This document shows, piece after piece, positions 33,227-40,703 of a stretch of DNA of 64,000 bases. A program made the translations under genes and the position numbers. This DNA is from Pseudoflavonifractor sp902362925. GTDB lineage: Bacteria; Bacillota; Clostridia; Oscillospirales; Oscillospiraceae. Position 1 is the first letter of the stretch; each line of letters begins with the position of its first letter. The notes under the pieces were generated by a model, which saw only the letters and a list, made by a program, of their open reading frames with translations, did not search any database and was not told the DNA's origin. The stretch lies in the NCBI GenBank assembly GCA_902362925.1, contig CABIYL010000006.1. The stretch is one strand, 5' to 3'.

Positions 33227-33703
33227 TTGTATCCCGATCATAATACGCCAACGCCCATGCCGCCCGCCTCCGGGTGCAGCGACGGCTGCGGTATCCTTCC
33301 GGAGTGCGCACCGCTTGCGGTGCCCTACGTGCCCTTTCAGCAGACAGGCGCCAAGCGCTACAATCAGGCGGACGCGCTGAACAACGGTACCCTCTACCCC
33401 GGACTGAACCTTCCCTTCCATATCAAGGCCGACAGCCGGAATGTGGTCAACGGCCATCTGGCCGAGCTCCAGGCTCTGGAATTTGTGCTGCTGGAACTGG
33501 GCCTCTATCTGGACACCCACCAGGACGACAGCGAGGCCTTTGAGCTGTACCGGCAGTACGCCGCCATGGAGAAGGCATCCCGCGAGCAGTACGAGGCTGC
33601 CCACGGCCCGCTGCTCCAGCGCTCTGCCGCCGGCGGGAAGACCTGGGCCTCCTGGCTCAAGGACCCGTGGCCCTGGAATTTCGTCGAGGGAGGGACCAAG
33701 TAA
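33227..33703 (+). CDS. Spore coat protein, CotJA-CotJB fusion
   Basis: 158 aa from TTG 33227, which has AAGGAGG 8 bases upstream. Residues ~17-60 match CotJA (CGILPECAPLAVPYVPFQQ ... ADALNNGTLYPGLNLPF), and ~70-158 match CotJB (LAELQALEFVLLELGLYLDTHQDD ... SWLKDPWPWNF). In Bacillus these are two separate genes of the cotJABC operon; here no stop or restart separates them. The CotJA/B/C proteins form an inner coat complex. The cotJC start follows directly after this stop. Confidence 0.85.
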   Translation: MYPDHNTPTPMPPASGCSDGCGILPECAPLAVPYVPFQQTGAKRYNQADALNNGTLYPGLNLPFHIKADSRNVVNGHLAELQALEFVLLELGLYLDTHQDDSEAFELYRQYAAMEKASREQYEAAHGPLLQRSAAGGKTWASWLKDPWPWNFVEGGTK

Positions 33704-34204
33704 ATGTTTATCTACGAGAAAAAGCTCCAGTACCCGGTAAAAATCGCCACCCCCAACCCCAGACTGGCCTCCTTTATCATCAGTCAGTACGGCGGTCCAG
33801 ACGGAGAATTGGGCGCTTCCATCCGCTATCTGAGCCAGCGGTACGCCATGCCCTACCCAGAGCTGAAGGGTCTGCTCACCGACATCGGCACCGAGGAGCT
33901 GGGCCATCTGGAGATGATTGGCGCCATTGTCCATCAGCTCACCCGCGGGCTCAATGACCAGCAGGTGCGTGAGGGCGGCTTTGCGCCCTACTTTGTGGAC
34001 CACACCACTGGCATCTACCCCACCGCCGCCGCCGGCTCCCCCTGGAACGCCGCCGGAATCGGCGTGAAGGGCGACATCATCTGCGACCTGACAGAGGACA
34101 TGGCAGCGGATGGTGCGTTGGCGTTCGCGCGGATTTTCTCCTCTCCCCTTCTAAGCACAGTACTCCGGTTCATACCCTTTCAGCGAAAGGGGGCTTTACC
34201 TTGA
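33704..34204 (+). pseudogene. cotJC: cotJC 5' portion (manganese catalase-like coat protein), interrupted
   Basis: Residues 1-135 are normal CotJC: FIYEKKLQYPVKI..., Glu35 in GPDGELGA, Glu65 and His68 in GTEELGHLEM, and the conserved DLTEDMAA. After codon 135 (position 34108) the sequence abruptly turns into unrelated residues (DGALAFARIFSS...) and stops at 34204. The family continues AEQKAR..., and exactly that continuation is found at 43107-43304. The truncated product lacks two of the dimanganese ligands. It is probably a reversibly interrupted gene and not a dead one. Confidence 0.93.
34103..34110 (+). other. Left recombination core of the cotJC element
   Basis: GCAGCGGA at codons 134-136 of cotJC. 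It matches GCAGCAGA at 43107-43114 at seven of eight bases. Joining the two anywhere in this window gives Met-Ala-Ala-Glu-Gln-Lys in frame. Confidence 0.75.
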
Positions 34205-34353
34205 ACGAGGCCATACACTGCAAGAACGTATTTCAAAATGAACGCAGTACGCCGGACGTGGCTGCCTATACCCGCATCTGGCTGGAACTGGTCAGACGTG
34301 CTGCTGAACTGGATATCTGTCTGGAAATGCAGGTGCCAAATGGAGACGCATAG
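34201..34353 (+). CDS. 50-aa ORF upstream of the serine recombinase
   Basis: Starts at TTG 34201 with AAAGGGGG 7 bases upstream and overlaps the recombinase start by 14 bases. Its product (begins LNEAIHCKNVFQ; contains YTRIWLELVRRAAELDICLEMQ) has no family I recognise. Its position suggests translational coupling with the recombinase and raises the possibility that it helps set recombination direction; there is no direct evidence for that. Confidence 0.5.
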   Translation: MNEAIHCKNVFQNERSTPDVAAYTRIWLELVRRAAELDICLEMQVPNGDA

Positions 34354-35899
34354 CGCGGCGATTTACTGCCGCCTGTCCGAAGAGGACCGGGACAAACGGT
34401 TAGCCAGTGACGACAGCGGCAGTATTCAGAACCAGAAGGCCATGCTGCTGCAATACGCCGAAGAGCAGGGCTGGGAGGTCTATCGTATTTACAGCGACGA
34501 CGACTACGCCGGCTCTGACCGCAGCCGCCCCGCCTTTCAGCAGCTGCTCCGGGATGCTCAGGCCGGACGGTTCAACATCATTCTCTGCAAAACCCAGTCC
34601 CGCTTTACCCGTGAGCTGGAGCTGGTGGAGAAGTACATCCATGGGCTGTTCCCTCTCTGGGGCATCCGCTTTGTCAGCATCGTGGACAATGCGGACACCG
34701 ATAACAGAGGAAACAAAAAGTCCAGGCAGATCAACGGTCTGGTCAACGAGTGGTATTTGGAGGATATGTCGGAGAATATCCGCAGTGTGCTGGACAGCCG
34801 CCGGAAAAACGGGCTCCATATCGGCGCCTTTGCCCTCTACGGCTACCAAAAGGACCCGGAACACAGGGGCCATCTGCTTGTGGACGAGGAGGCCGCGGCT
34901 ACTGTGCGCCAGGTCTTTTCCATGTTCGCCCAGGGATACGGCAAGACGGCCATCGCCCGACAGCTGAACAGTCAGGGCATCCCTCCCCCGGGAGAATACA
35001 AGCGGCTCCACGGACTGGCCTACCGGAATCCACGGGAAAATATCAAAACGTTGTGGACCTACTCCGCCGTCTCCTCCATGCTGCGCAATGAGATTTACAT
35101 CGGAAATATGGTACAGGGCAAGTATGGGAGCGTGTCTTACAAGAGCAGAAAGAACCGTCCCCGCCCTAAATCCGCCTGGTTTGTAGCTGAGGGGACCCAT
35201 GAGGCCATCATCGACCGCCCGCTATGGGACCGGGTACAGGCTCTGCTTGCGGAGCGTTCCCGCCCCTTCTCCTCCGGACAAACCGGCGTCTTTGCCCGGA
35301 AGGTACGGTGCGTGTCCTGCGGCGGTACCATGCGTTCCTCCAAGAGCCGCGGAAGGCACTACCTCCAATGCCGGAACCGGTATGTGAACCGTGACGCCTG
35401 CCCCGGAGCCTTCATCCCGGCCAAACTGCTGGAAGAGGTTGTGCTCAGAGAGATAAAACACCTCTCCTCGAAATATCTGGACCGTGAGGCGCTGAGCACT
35501 GCCATCGCCCTTCAGAACCCGCTCGAGGCTAAGAGAAAAGTTCTGGAGAATACCATATCATCCCGGAAGAAAAAGCTCGGTGAATACGCCTCCGCCCTGC
35601 GAAAGCTCTACCTGGACAGAGTGAGTGGAATTCTGGATGAAGAGAACTTTTCCCTGCTTCTCAGCGAGTTGAACCAGAACAAATTACACCTGGAGAATCT
35701 CATTTCGGCAGATGAGAACCGTTTGAAACAGCTGTCCGCCCAAGACACTGTGGAATTCTCCTCTGAGCAGCTGGAACGCTGTCTAAACCCGAAGCTGCTC
35801 ACGCGGGATATGGTGGAACTGTTGATTGACTATATCACTGTGGGACGGCGTGCTCCGGGCGCCAAGGCTCCGCCCATCGAAATCCATTGGAAATTTTGA
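34340..35899 (+). CDS. Large serine recombinase of the cotJC element
   Basis: 519 aa from ATG 34340 (AGGTG upstream). Order: resolvase catalytic domain with the nucleophile Ser13 in YCRLSEEDRD and the KTQSRFTRE helix; recombinase domain (GAFALYGYQKDPEHRGHLLVDEEAAATVRQVF); zinc ribbon (CVSCGGTM ... CRNRYVNRDAC); coiled-coil segment (~420-490); and C-terminal tail. This is the architecture of phage integrases and of SpoIVCA/SprA-type recombinases that excise elements from sporulation genes. It lies at the element edge next to the interrupted cotJC, where its expression could be tied to cotJ transcription. Confidence 0.93.
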   Translation: METHSAAIYCRLSEEDRDKRLASDDSGSIQNQKAMLLQYAEEQGWEVYRIYSDDDYAGSDRSRPAFQQLLRDAQAGRFNIILCKTQSRFTRELELVEKYIHGLFPLWGIRFVSIVDNADTDNRGNKKSRQINGLVNEWYLEDMSENIRSVLDSRRKNGLHIGAFALYGYQKDPEHRGHLLVDEEAAATVRQVFSMFAQGYGKTAIARQLNSQGIPPPGEYKRLHGLAYRNPRENIKTLWTYSAVSSMLRNEIYIGNMVQGKYGSVSYKSRKNRPRPKSAWFVAEGTHEAIIDRPLWDRVQALLAERSRPFSSGQTGVFARKVRCVSCGGTMRSSKSRGRHYLQCRNRYVNRDACPGAFIPAKLLEEVVLREIKHLSSKYLDREALSTAIALQNPLEAKRKVLENTISSRKKKLGEYASALRKLYLDRVSGILDEENFSLLLSELNQNKLHLENLISADENRLKQLSAQDTVEFSSEQLERCLNPKLLTRDMVELLIDYITVGRRAPGAKAPPIEIHWKF

Positions 35900-35920
35900 C
35901 CTGATAATATTCGCCCCACG

Positions 35921-35950
35921 TTGACTTTCCTCTTCTCATGACCGTATAAT
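35921..35950 (+). promoter_or_regulatory. Promoter of the DUF4177 gene
   Basis: TTGACT (35921-35926), 18-base spacer, TATAAT (35945-35950), 25 bases before the start codon. Confidence 0.7.
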
Positions 35951-35975
35951 AATCCTGTGAAAGGAGGCGCAGACC

Positions 35976-36182
35976 GTGAAAAAAGTGGAATTTGTAAGAG
36001 TAAAATCCGAGCTTTGCGGCTACGGCTTTGGCAAGGGCAGCAAGTACGGCTTTGACGGTGTGGAGGACATTATCCGGGAGCGGATTCTCCAGGGTTGGAC
36101 CTACTGCGGCTATGTGCCCATTGAGACCAGAGGTACCGGCGATATCGAGACCATGTCTCTGGTGTTCCAGCTGGATGAATAG
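35976..36182 (+). CDS. DUF4177 domain-containing protein
   Basis: 68 aa, GTG start after AAAGGAGG. Pattern MKKVEFVRVKSE ... DGVEDIIRERILQGWTYCGYVPIETRG...ETMSLVFQ fits the small DUF4177 family of unknown function. Single gene with its own promoter, inside the cotJC element between the recombinase and the structured RNA. Confidence 0.7.
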   Translation: MKKVEFVRVKSELCGYGFGKGSKYGFDGVEDIIRERILQGWTYCGYVPIETRGTGDIETMSLVFQLDE

Positions 36183-36232
36183 CACACCCCTTCCCAGGCA
36201 GCGCGGAACCTGTCGGACACGATGGAAAAGGA

Positions 36233-36261
36233 TTGACAAATTTCGTTTTTTTCGATATACT
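36233..36261 (+). promoter_or_regulatory. Consensus promoter of the structured RNA / speD leader
   Basis: TTGACA (36233-36238), 17-base spacer, TATACT (36256-36261). One of the strongest promoters in the window, with no ORF behind it. Confidence 0.82.
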
Positions 36262-36267
36262 GCTACT

Positions 36268-36520
36268 CGTCATGTGATATGAGTTTTTACAGAGTATCCA
36301 TGCAAATATTTCTTCTGACCACCCGCTCGGGTTAAGGCCATACGGACAGCCGGGTCAACTGCCGAAGGCAACTGAAATGTTGCCATTATTGATTGAGTTA
36401 AAAGCTCAATTTTATAAGTTGGTTCTATCTGGTACCGCCGCGTGAACTCCACGCATCAACTTGTAAAACGGTCAATAAGAGTAGTAAAAGTAAGTATTTG
36501 CTATATAGACTCTGTATGAA
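36268..36520 (+). ncRNA. Structured RNA, candidate raiA-motif type
   Basis: About 250 bases between a consensus promoter and a terminator, with no ORF. Long-range closing stems join ACAGAGT (36289-36295) with ACTCTGT (36509-36515) and GCAAATA (36302-36308) with TATTTGC (36495-36501). Inside are compact hairpins: ACCCG/CGGGT near 36320-36331, TTGAG/CTCAA near 36394-36409 and GCGTG/CACGC near 36440-36454. From memory the style (ACCACCCGCTCGGGTTAAGG etc.) resembles the raiA-motif RNA of clostridia, which has been linked to sporulation; 6S RNA is the main alternative. The class needs a covariance-model search. Confidence 0.65.
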
Positions 36521-36532
36521 GCTGTATCAACC

Positions 36533-36594
36533 GACCTTTTCGGGCACAGCGGCGTTTTGCCGTCTGCTCTTCTCTTGTGCCGCGCCATAAGGTC
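36533..36594 (+). promoter_or_regulatory. Second folded segment of the speD leader
   Basis: GACCTT (36533-36538) pairs with AAGGTC (36589-36594), with inner GGCACA/TGTGCC and CGGC/GCCG stems, forming a compact branched hairpin just before the terminator. Together they could act as an attenuator controlling read-through into the polyamine operon. Confidence 0.4.
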
Positions 36595-36620
36595 AGGTCT
36601 GACGGACAAAAGACTGTTTT

Positions 36621-36659
36621 ACAGGTAATGTGGTTTTCACATTACCTGTTTTTCTTTTT
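36621..36659 (+). terminator. Terminator between the structured RNA and speD
   Basis: A perfect 12-bp stem (36621-36632 with 36638-36649) followed by TTTTCTTTTT. It ends the RNA unit, or attenuates transcription of the operon that starts 67 bases later. Confidence 0.88.
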
Positions 36660-36725
36660 CTGCGGCGCGTGTTTGTCAGGAAGTATCGCGGGTTCTGTAT
36701 AGAACCCGGACAGGAGTGTTGGGAA

Positions 36726-37484
36726 ATGGGAGAGAAAATGAGGCTTTACGGCTTCAACAATTTGACCAAGGCGCTGAGCTTCAACATCTACGATGTGTGC
36801 TACGCCAAGACCCCCCGGGAGCAGCGGGACTATATCGCTTATATCGACGAGCAGTATAACTCGGAACGTCTGACCAATATCCTAACCTCCCTGACCGATA
36901 TGATCGGCGCCAAGGTGCTCAACATCGCCAAGCAGGACTACGAGCCTCAGGGCGCGTCGGTCACCATTCTCATCGCCGAGGGCTCCATGATTCCGGCGGG
37001 CAAGACCCAGCTGGCCCATCTGGACAAGAGCCATGTGACGGTGCACACCTATCCGGAATATCACCCGGAGACCAGCCTGGCCACCTTCCGGGTGGACATC
37101 GACGTGGCTACCTGCGGTGAGATCACTCCCCTCTCCACCCTGGACTACCTGATTGGCTCTTTTGACTCGGATATCATCACCATGGACTACCGGGTCCGGG
37201 GCTTCACCCGAGATGTGAACGGCAAAAAGCTCTTTATGGACCACACGGTCCGGTCCATCCAGGACTATATCGACCCTGCCACTCTCCGCCGCTACGACGC
37301 GGTGGACGTGAACGTATACAGCGCCAACCTCTACCACACCAAGATGATGCTGAAGGATATCAACCTGCAGAACTATCTGTTCAAGACCGACGTCTATGAG
37401 CTTCCTCCCCAGGTGCGGCTTGAGATTATGGACAATATCCGCCGTGAGATGATCGAAATCTTCAGCGGCCGCAATATCTACTGA
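36726..37484 (+). CDS. speD: S-adenosylmethionine decarboxylase proenzyme
   Basis: 252 aa of the E. coli-like pyruvoyl class. Self-cleavage is expected at Lys101-Ser102 in DKSHVTVHTYPEYHPE, creating the pyruvoyl cofactor from Ser102. It makes decarboxylated SAM, the aminopropyl donor for SpeE. ATG 36726 is preferred (CAGGAG ~9 bases upstream); ATG 36738 is an alternative, and the ORF extension upstream runs through the terminator and is not real. First gene of the polyamine operon within the cotJC element. Confidence 0.92.
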   Translation: MGEKMRLYGFNNLTKALSFNIYDVCYAKTPREQRDYIAYIDEQYNSERLTNILTSLTDMIGAKVLNIAKQDYEPQGASVTILIAEGSMIPAGKTQLAHLDKSHVTVHTYPEYHPETSLATFRVDIDVATCGEITPLSTLDYLIGSFDSDIITMDYRVRGFTRDVNGKKLFMDHTVRSIQDYIDPATLRRYDAVDVNVYSANLYHTKMMLKDINLQNYLFKTDVYELPPQVRLEIMDNIRREMIEIFSGRNIY

Positions 37485-37499
37485 TAGGAGATGAGAAGC

Positions 37500-38960
37500 A
37501 TGCCGGTTTTGGATCAGACCAGCGCGCCTATTTACGAGGCGCTGGAGCGCTTCCGCAGCATGCGTGTGGTTCCCTTTGACGTCCCCGGCCACAAGCGGGG
37601 CCGGGGCAACCCGGAGCTGGCCCGTCTGCTGGGCGAGACCTGCGTGAGCATGGACGTCAACTCTATGAAACCCCTGGACAATCTGTGCCACCCTGTGTCG
37701 GTCATCCGGGACGCGGAGGAACTGGCAGCGGATGCCTTCGGCGCAGCCCACGCCTTCCTGATGGTGGGCGGCACCACCAGTGCCGTGCAGAGCATGGTGC
37801 TCTCGGCGGTCAAGGGCGGAGAGAAAATCATTCTCCCCCGTAACGTCCACCGCAGCGTCATGGGCGCCATGGTGCTGTGCGGCGCCATCCCCGTCTATGT
37901 CAACCCTGAGTGCGACGACCGTCTGGGTATTCCCCTGGGCATGAAGGTCAGCGAGGTGGAGCGGGCCATCCGGGAAAACCCGGACGCCAAGGCTGTGCTG
38001 GTGAACAACCCCACCTACTACGGCATCTGTTCCGACCTGAAGGCCATTGTGGAGCTGGCCCACGCTCATGGGATGCTCTGCCTGGCCGACGAGGCCCACG
38101 GCACCCACTTCTATTTTCATGATGACCTGCCCATGTCCGCCATGGAGGCAGGTGCTGACCTGGCCGCCGTGTCCATGCACAAGTCGGGCGGCAGCCTGAC
38201 CCAGAGCAGCCTGCTGCTGGCCGGGCCCAACATGTCCCCCGGCCACGTGCGGCAGATCATCAACCTGACCCAGACCACCAGCGCCTCCTATCTGCTCCTC
38301 AGCAGCCTGGATATCGCCCGGCGCAACCTGGCCCTCCGTGGCCGGGAAGAATTCGGCCGGGTCATGCGGATGGCGGACTACGCCCGGGAGGAGATCAACG
38401 CCATCGGCGGGTACTACGCCTTCAGCAAGGAGCTCATCAACGGCGACAGCGTGTACGACTTTGACATCACCAAGCTGTCGGTCAATACCTTGAACATCGG
38501 CCTGGCAGGCATCGAGGTGTACGATCTGCTGCGGGACGAGTACGACATCCAGATTGAGTTCGGCGACCTGGGCAACATCCTGGCCTACCTCTCCATCGGC
38601 GACCGGCCCAGGGAGATTGAGCGGCTGGTCTCCGCTCTCAGCGAGGTGCGCCGCCGCTTCGGCAAGAGCAGCGCCGGACTGATGAAGCAGGAGTACATTG
38701 ACCCGGAGGTTGTGGTGTCCCCCCAGCGGGCCTTCTACGCCCCCAAGGTGCGGCTGCCACTGGAGGATACCGTGGGCCGGGTGTGCAGCGAATTTGTCAT
38801 GTGCTATCCTCCCGGAATTCCCATTCTCACACCGGGCGAGCGCATTACGCAGGATATCATCGCCTACATCCTCTACGCCAAGGAAAAGGGCTGCTCCATG
38901 ACCGGCCCGGAGGACCCCGATATCACCTGCCTGAATGTTTTGGATTTAAAGGAGGACTGA
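37500..38960 (+). CDS. speA: Arginine decarboxylase (aminotransferase-fold, Bacillus SpeA type)
   Basis: 486 aa from ATG 37500 (TAGGAG upstream; ATG 37491 abuts that site). Orn/Lys/Arg decarboxylase of fold type I: FDVPGHKRGRGN, MVGGTTSAVQSM, ADEAHGTHFYFH and the PLP lysine in VSMHKSGGSLTQSS, followed by the C-terminal domain (PPGIPILTPGERI). The neighbours speE and speB (agmatinase) point to arginine as substrate, yielding agmatine. Confidence 0.9.
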   Translation: MPVLDQTSAPIYEALERFRSMRVVPFDVPGHKRGRGNPELARLLGETCVSMDVNSMKPLDNLCHPVSVIRDAEELAADAFGAAHAFLMVGGTTSAVQSMVLSAVKGGEKIILPRNVHRSVMGAMVLCGAIPVYVNPECDDRLGIPLGMKVSEVERAIRENPDAKAVLVNNPTYYGICSDLKAIVELAHAHGMLCLADEAHGTHFYFHDDLPMSAMEAGADLAAVSMHKSGGSLTQSSLLLAGPNMSPGHVRQIINLTQTTSASYLLLSSLDIARRNLALRGREEFGRVMRMADYAREEINAIGGYYAFSKELINGDSVYDFDITKLSVNTLNIGLAGIEVYDLLRDEYDIQIEFGDLGNILAYLSIGDRPREIERLVSALSEVRRRFGKSSAGLMKQEYIDPEVVVSPQRAFYAPKVRLPLEDTVGRVCSEFVMCYPPGIPILTPGERITQDIIAYILYAKEKGCSMTGPEDPDITCLNVLDLKED

Positions 38961-38964
38961 CGGT

Positions 38965-39825
38965 ATGGAGCTTTGGTTTCGTGAGGCCCACACCCCCAAT
39001 GTAAAGCTGTCCATCCGGGTGGACAAGCAGCTGTACAGCGGCCAGAGCGAGTTCCAGCGGATCGACGTGTTCGACTCCCAGGAGTTCGGCCGCTTCCTCA
39101 CCCTGGACGGCTACATGATGCTCACCGAGAAGGACGAGTTCATCTACCACGAGATGATGGTCCACATCCCCATGGCCGTCCACCCCAACGTGAAGGACGT
39201 ACTGGTCATCGGCGGCGGTGACGGCGGCGTGGTCCGTGAGCTGTGCCGCTATCCGGAGATTGAGCACATCGACCTGGTGGAGATTGACCCCCAGGTGGTG
39301 GAGGTGTGCAGGCGGTATCTACCCTTCACCACCTGCAGCCTGGACGACCCTCGTGTGTCCATCCACTATGAGGACGGCCTGCGGTACGTCCGCACCCCCG
39401 TGGAGCAGTATGACCTCATCATCGTGGACTCCACCGACCCCTTCGGCCCCGGCGAGGGTCTGTTCACCCGTGAGTTTTACGGCAACTGCTCCAAGGCCCT
39501 GCGTGCGGACGGCATCATGGTTAACCAGCACGAGAGCCCCTTCTACCAGGAGGACGCCATTGCCTGCCAGCGTGCTCACAAGCGGATTGTGGAGTCTTTC
39601 CCCTTGGCCAAGGTCTACCAGGCCCACATCCCCACCTACCCCTCCGGCCACTGGCTCTTCGGTTTTGCCAGCAAGAAGTACCACCCCCTGCGGGACCTGG
39701 ATGAGGTCCGCTGGAACGCCCGGAAGCTCAGCTGCAAGTACTACACCACCATGCTGCACAAGGGCGCGTTCTATATCCCCGCCTACGTAGAGGAGCTGCT
39801 GAAAAATGTTGAATCCGCAGATTGA
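38965..39825 (+). CDS. speE: Spermidine synthase
   Basis: 286 aa. Transfers the aminopropyl group from decarboxylated SAM to putrescine. Conserved LTLDGYMMLTEKDEFIYHEMM, VLVIGGGDGGVVREL, VEIDPQVVEVCR and IVDSTDPFGPGEGLF. It lies four bases after speA, and its last 20 bases overlap speB. Confidence 0.95.
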   Translation: MELWFREAHTPNVKLSIRVDKQLYSGQSEFQRIDVFDSQEFGRFLTLDGYMMLTEKDEFIYHEMMVHIPMAVHPNVKDVLVIGGGDGGVVRELCRYPEIEHIDLVEIDPQVVEVCRRYLPFTTCSLDDPRVSIHYEDGLRYVRTPVEQYDLIIVDSTDPFGPGEGLFTREFYGNCSKALRADGIMVNQHESPFYQEDAIACQRAHKRIVESFPLAKVYQAHIPTYPSGHWLFGFASKKYHPLRDLDEVRWNARKLSCKYYTTMLHKGAFYIPAYVEELLKNVESAD

Positions 39826-40666
39826 CGTATATATGGGCTGCGACTGCCCCTTTGAGCAGGCTGAGACCGTGCTCTTCGGCGCGCCCTTTGACTCCACCAC
39901 CTCCAACCGGCCCGGCACCCGCTTTGGCCCCTCCGCCCTGCGGCGCGAGTCCTACGGGCTGGAACTGTACAGCCCCTATCAGGACAAGGACCTGTCCGAC
40001 TGCGCTGTGCTGGACAGCGGCGACCTGGAGCTGTCCATGGGCAGCTCCGAGCTGGCTCTGGCCGACATTGAGGCGAGAGCGGAGGAGATTCTCTCCGCCG
40101 GCAAGCGCCCCTTCCTCATCGGCGGCGAGCATCTGGTGACCCTGGGTGCCTTCCGGGCAGTGCACCGGAAATTCTCCGACGTGGCCATCATCCACTTTGA
40201 CGCCCACACCGACCTGCGTGAGGACTATCTGGGCGTGCCCCTGTCCCACGCCTGCGTCATCCGCCGCTGCTGGGAGCTTACCGGCGACGGCAAAATCTTT
40301 CAGTTCGGCATCCGCTCCGGCGACCGTGAGGAGTGGCTCTGGGGTAGGGACCATGTGACCTGCCACCCCTTTGACCTGGAGGGTCTGGAGGACGTGGTGG
40401 AGCGGCTGGGCGACGCCCCGGTCTACTTCACTGTAGATCTGGACGTAATGGACCCGTCGGTGTTCCCCGGCACCGGTACTCCCGAGCCTGGCGGTGTGTC
40501 CTTTGACGCCCTGCGCCGTGCGGTAACTCTAGTGTGCAGCCGCTGCAACGTGGTGGGCTGCGATGTCAACGAACTCTGCCCTCCCTTCGACCAGAGCGGT
40601 GTGTCCAACGCGGTGGCCGCCAAGGTGGTCCGCGAAATGCTGCTGGCTCTCAGCAGCGGGAATTGA
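39806..40666 (+). CDS. speB: Agmatinase
   Basis: 286 aa of the ureohydrolase family. Manganese ligands in GGEHLVTLG, IIHFDAHTDLR and VDLDVMDPSVFPGTGTPEPGG; N-terminal FGAPFDSTTSNRPGTRFGP. Hydrolyses agmatine to putrescine and urea, completing the SpeA route. Its start lies inside the end of speE, which implies coupled translation. Confidence 0.94.
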   Translation: MLNPQIDVYMGCDCPFEQAETVLFGAPFDSTTSNRPGTRFGPSALRRESYGLELYSPYQDKDLSDCAVLDSGDLELSMGSSELALADIEARAEEILSAGKRPFLIGGEHLVTLGAFRAVHRKFSDVAIIHFDAHTDLREDYLGVPLSHACVIRRCWELTGDGKIFQFGIRSGDREEWLWGRDHVTCHPFDLEGLEDVVERLGDAPVYFTVDLDVMDPSVFPGTGTPEPGGVSFDALRRAVTLVCSRCNVVGCDVNELCPPFDQSGVSNAVAAKVVREMLLALSSGN

Positions 40667-40703
40667 TTGTCTGTTATTTTTCAACATACAGGAGGAATGA
40701 AAC

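Noticed and set aside
34150..34178. CATACCCT (34171-34178) as a sigma-E -10 for the serine recombinase
   Set aside because: There is no acceptable -35 at 14 bases (TCTAAGC), and the -10 matches only partly. A mother-cell promoter here would fit the skin-like model, but the sequence does not support it.
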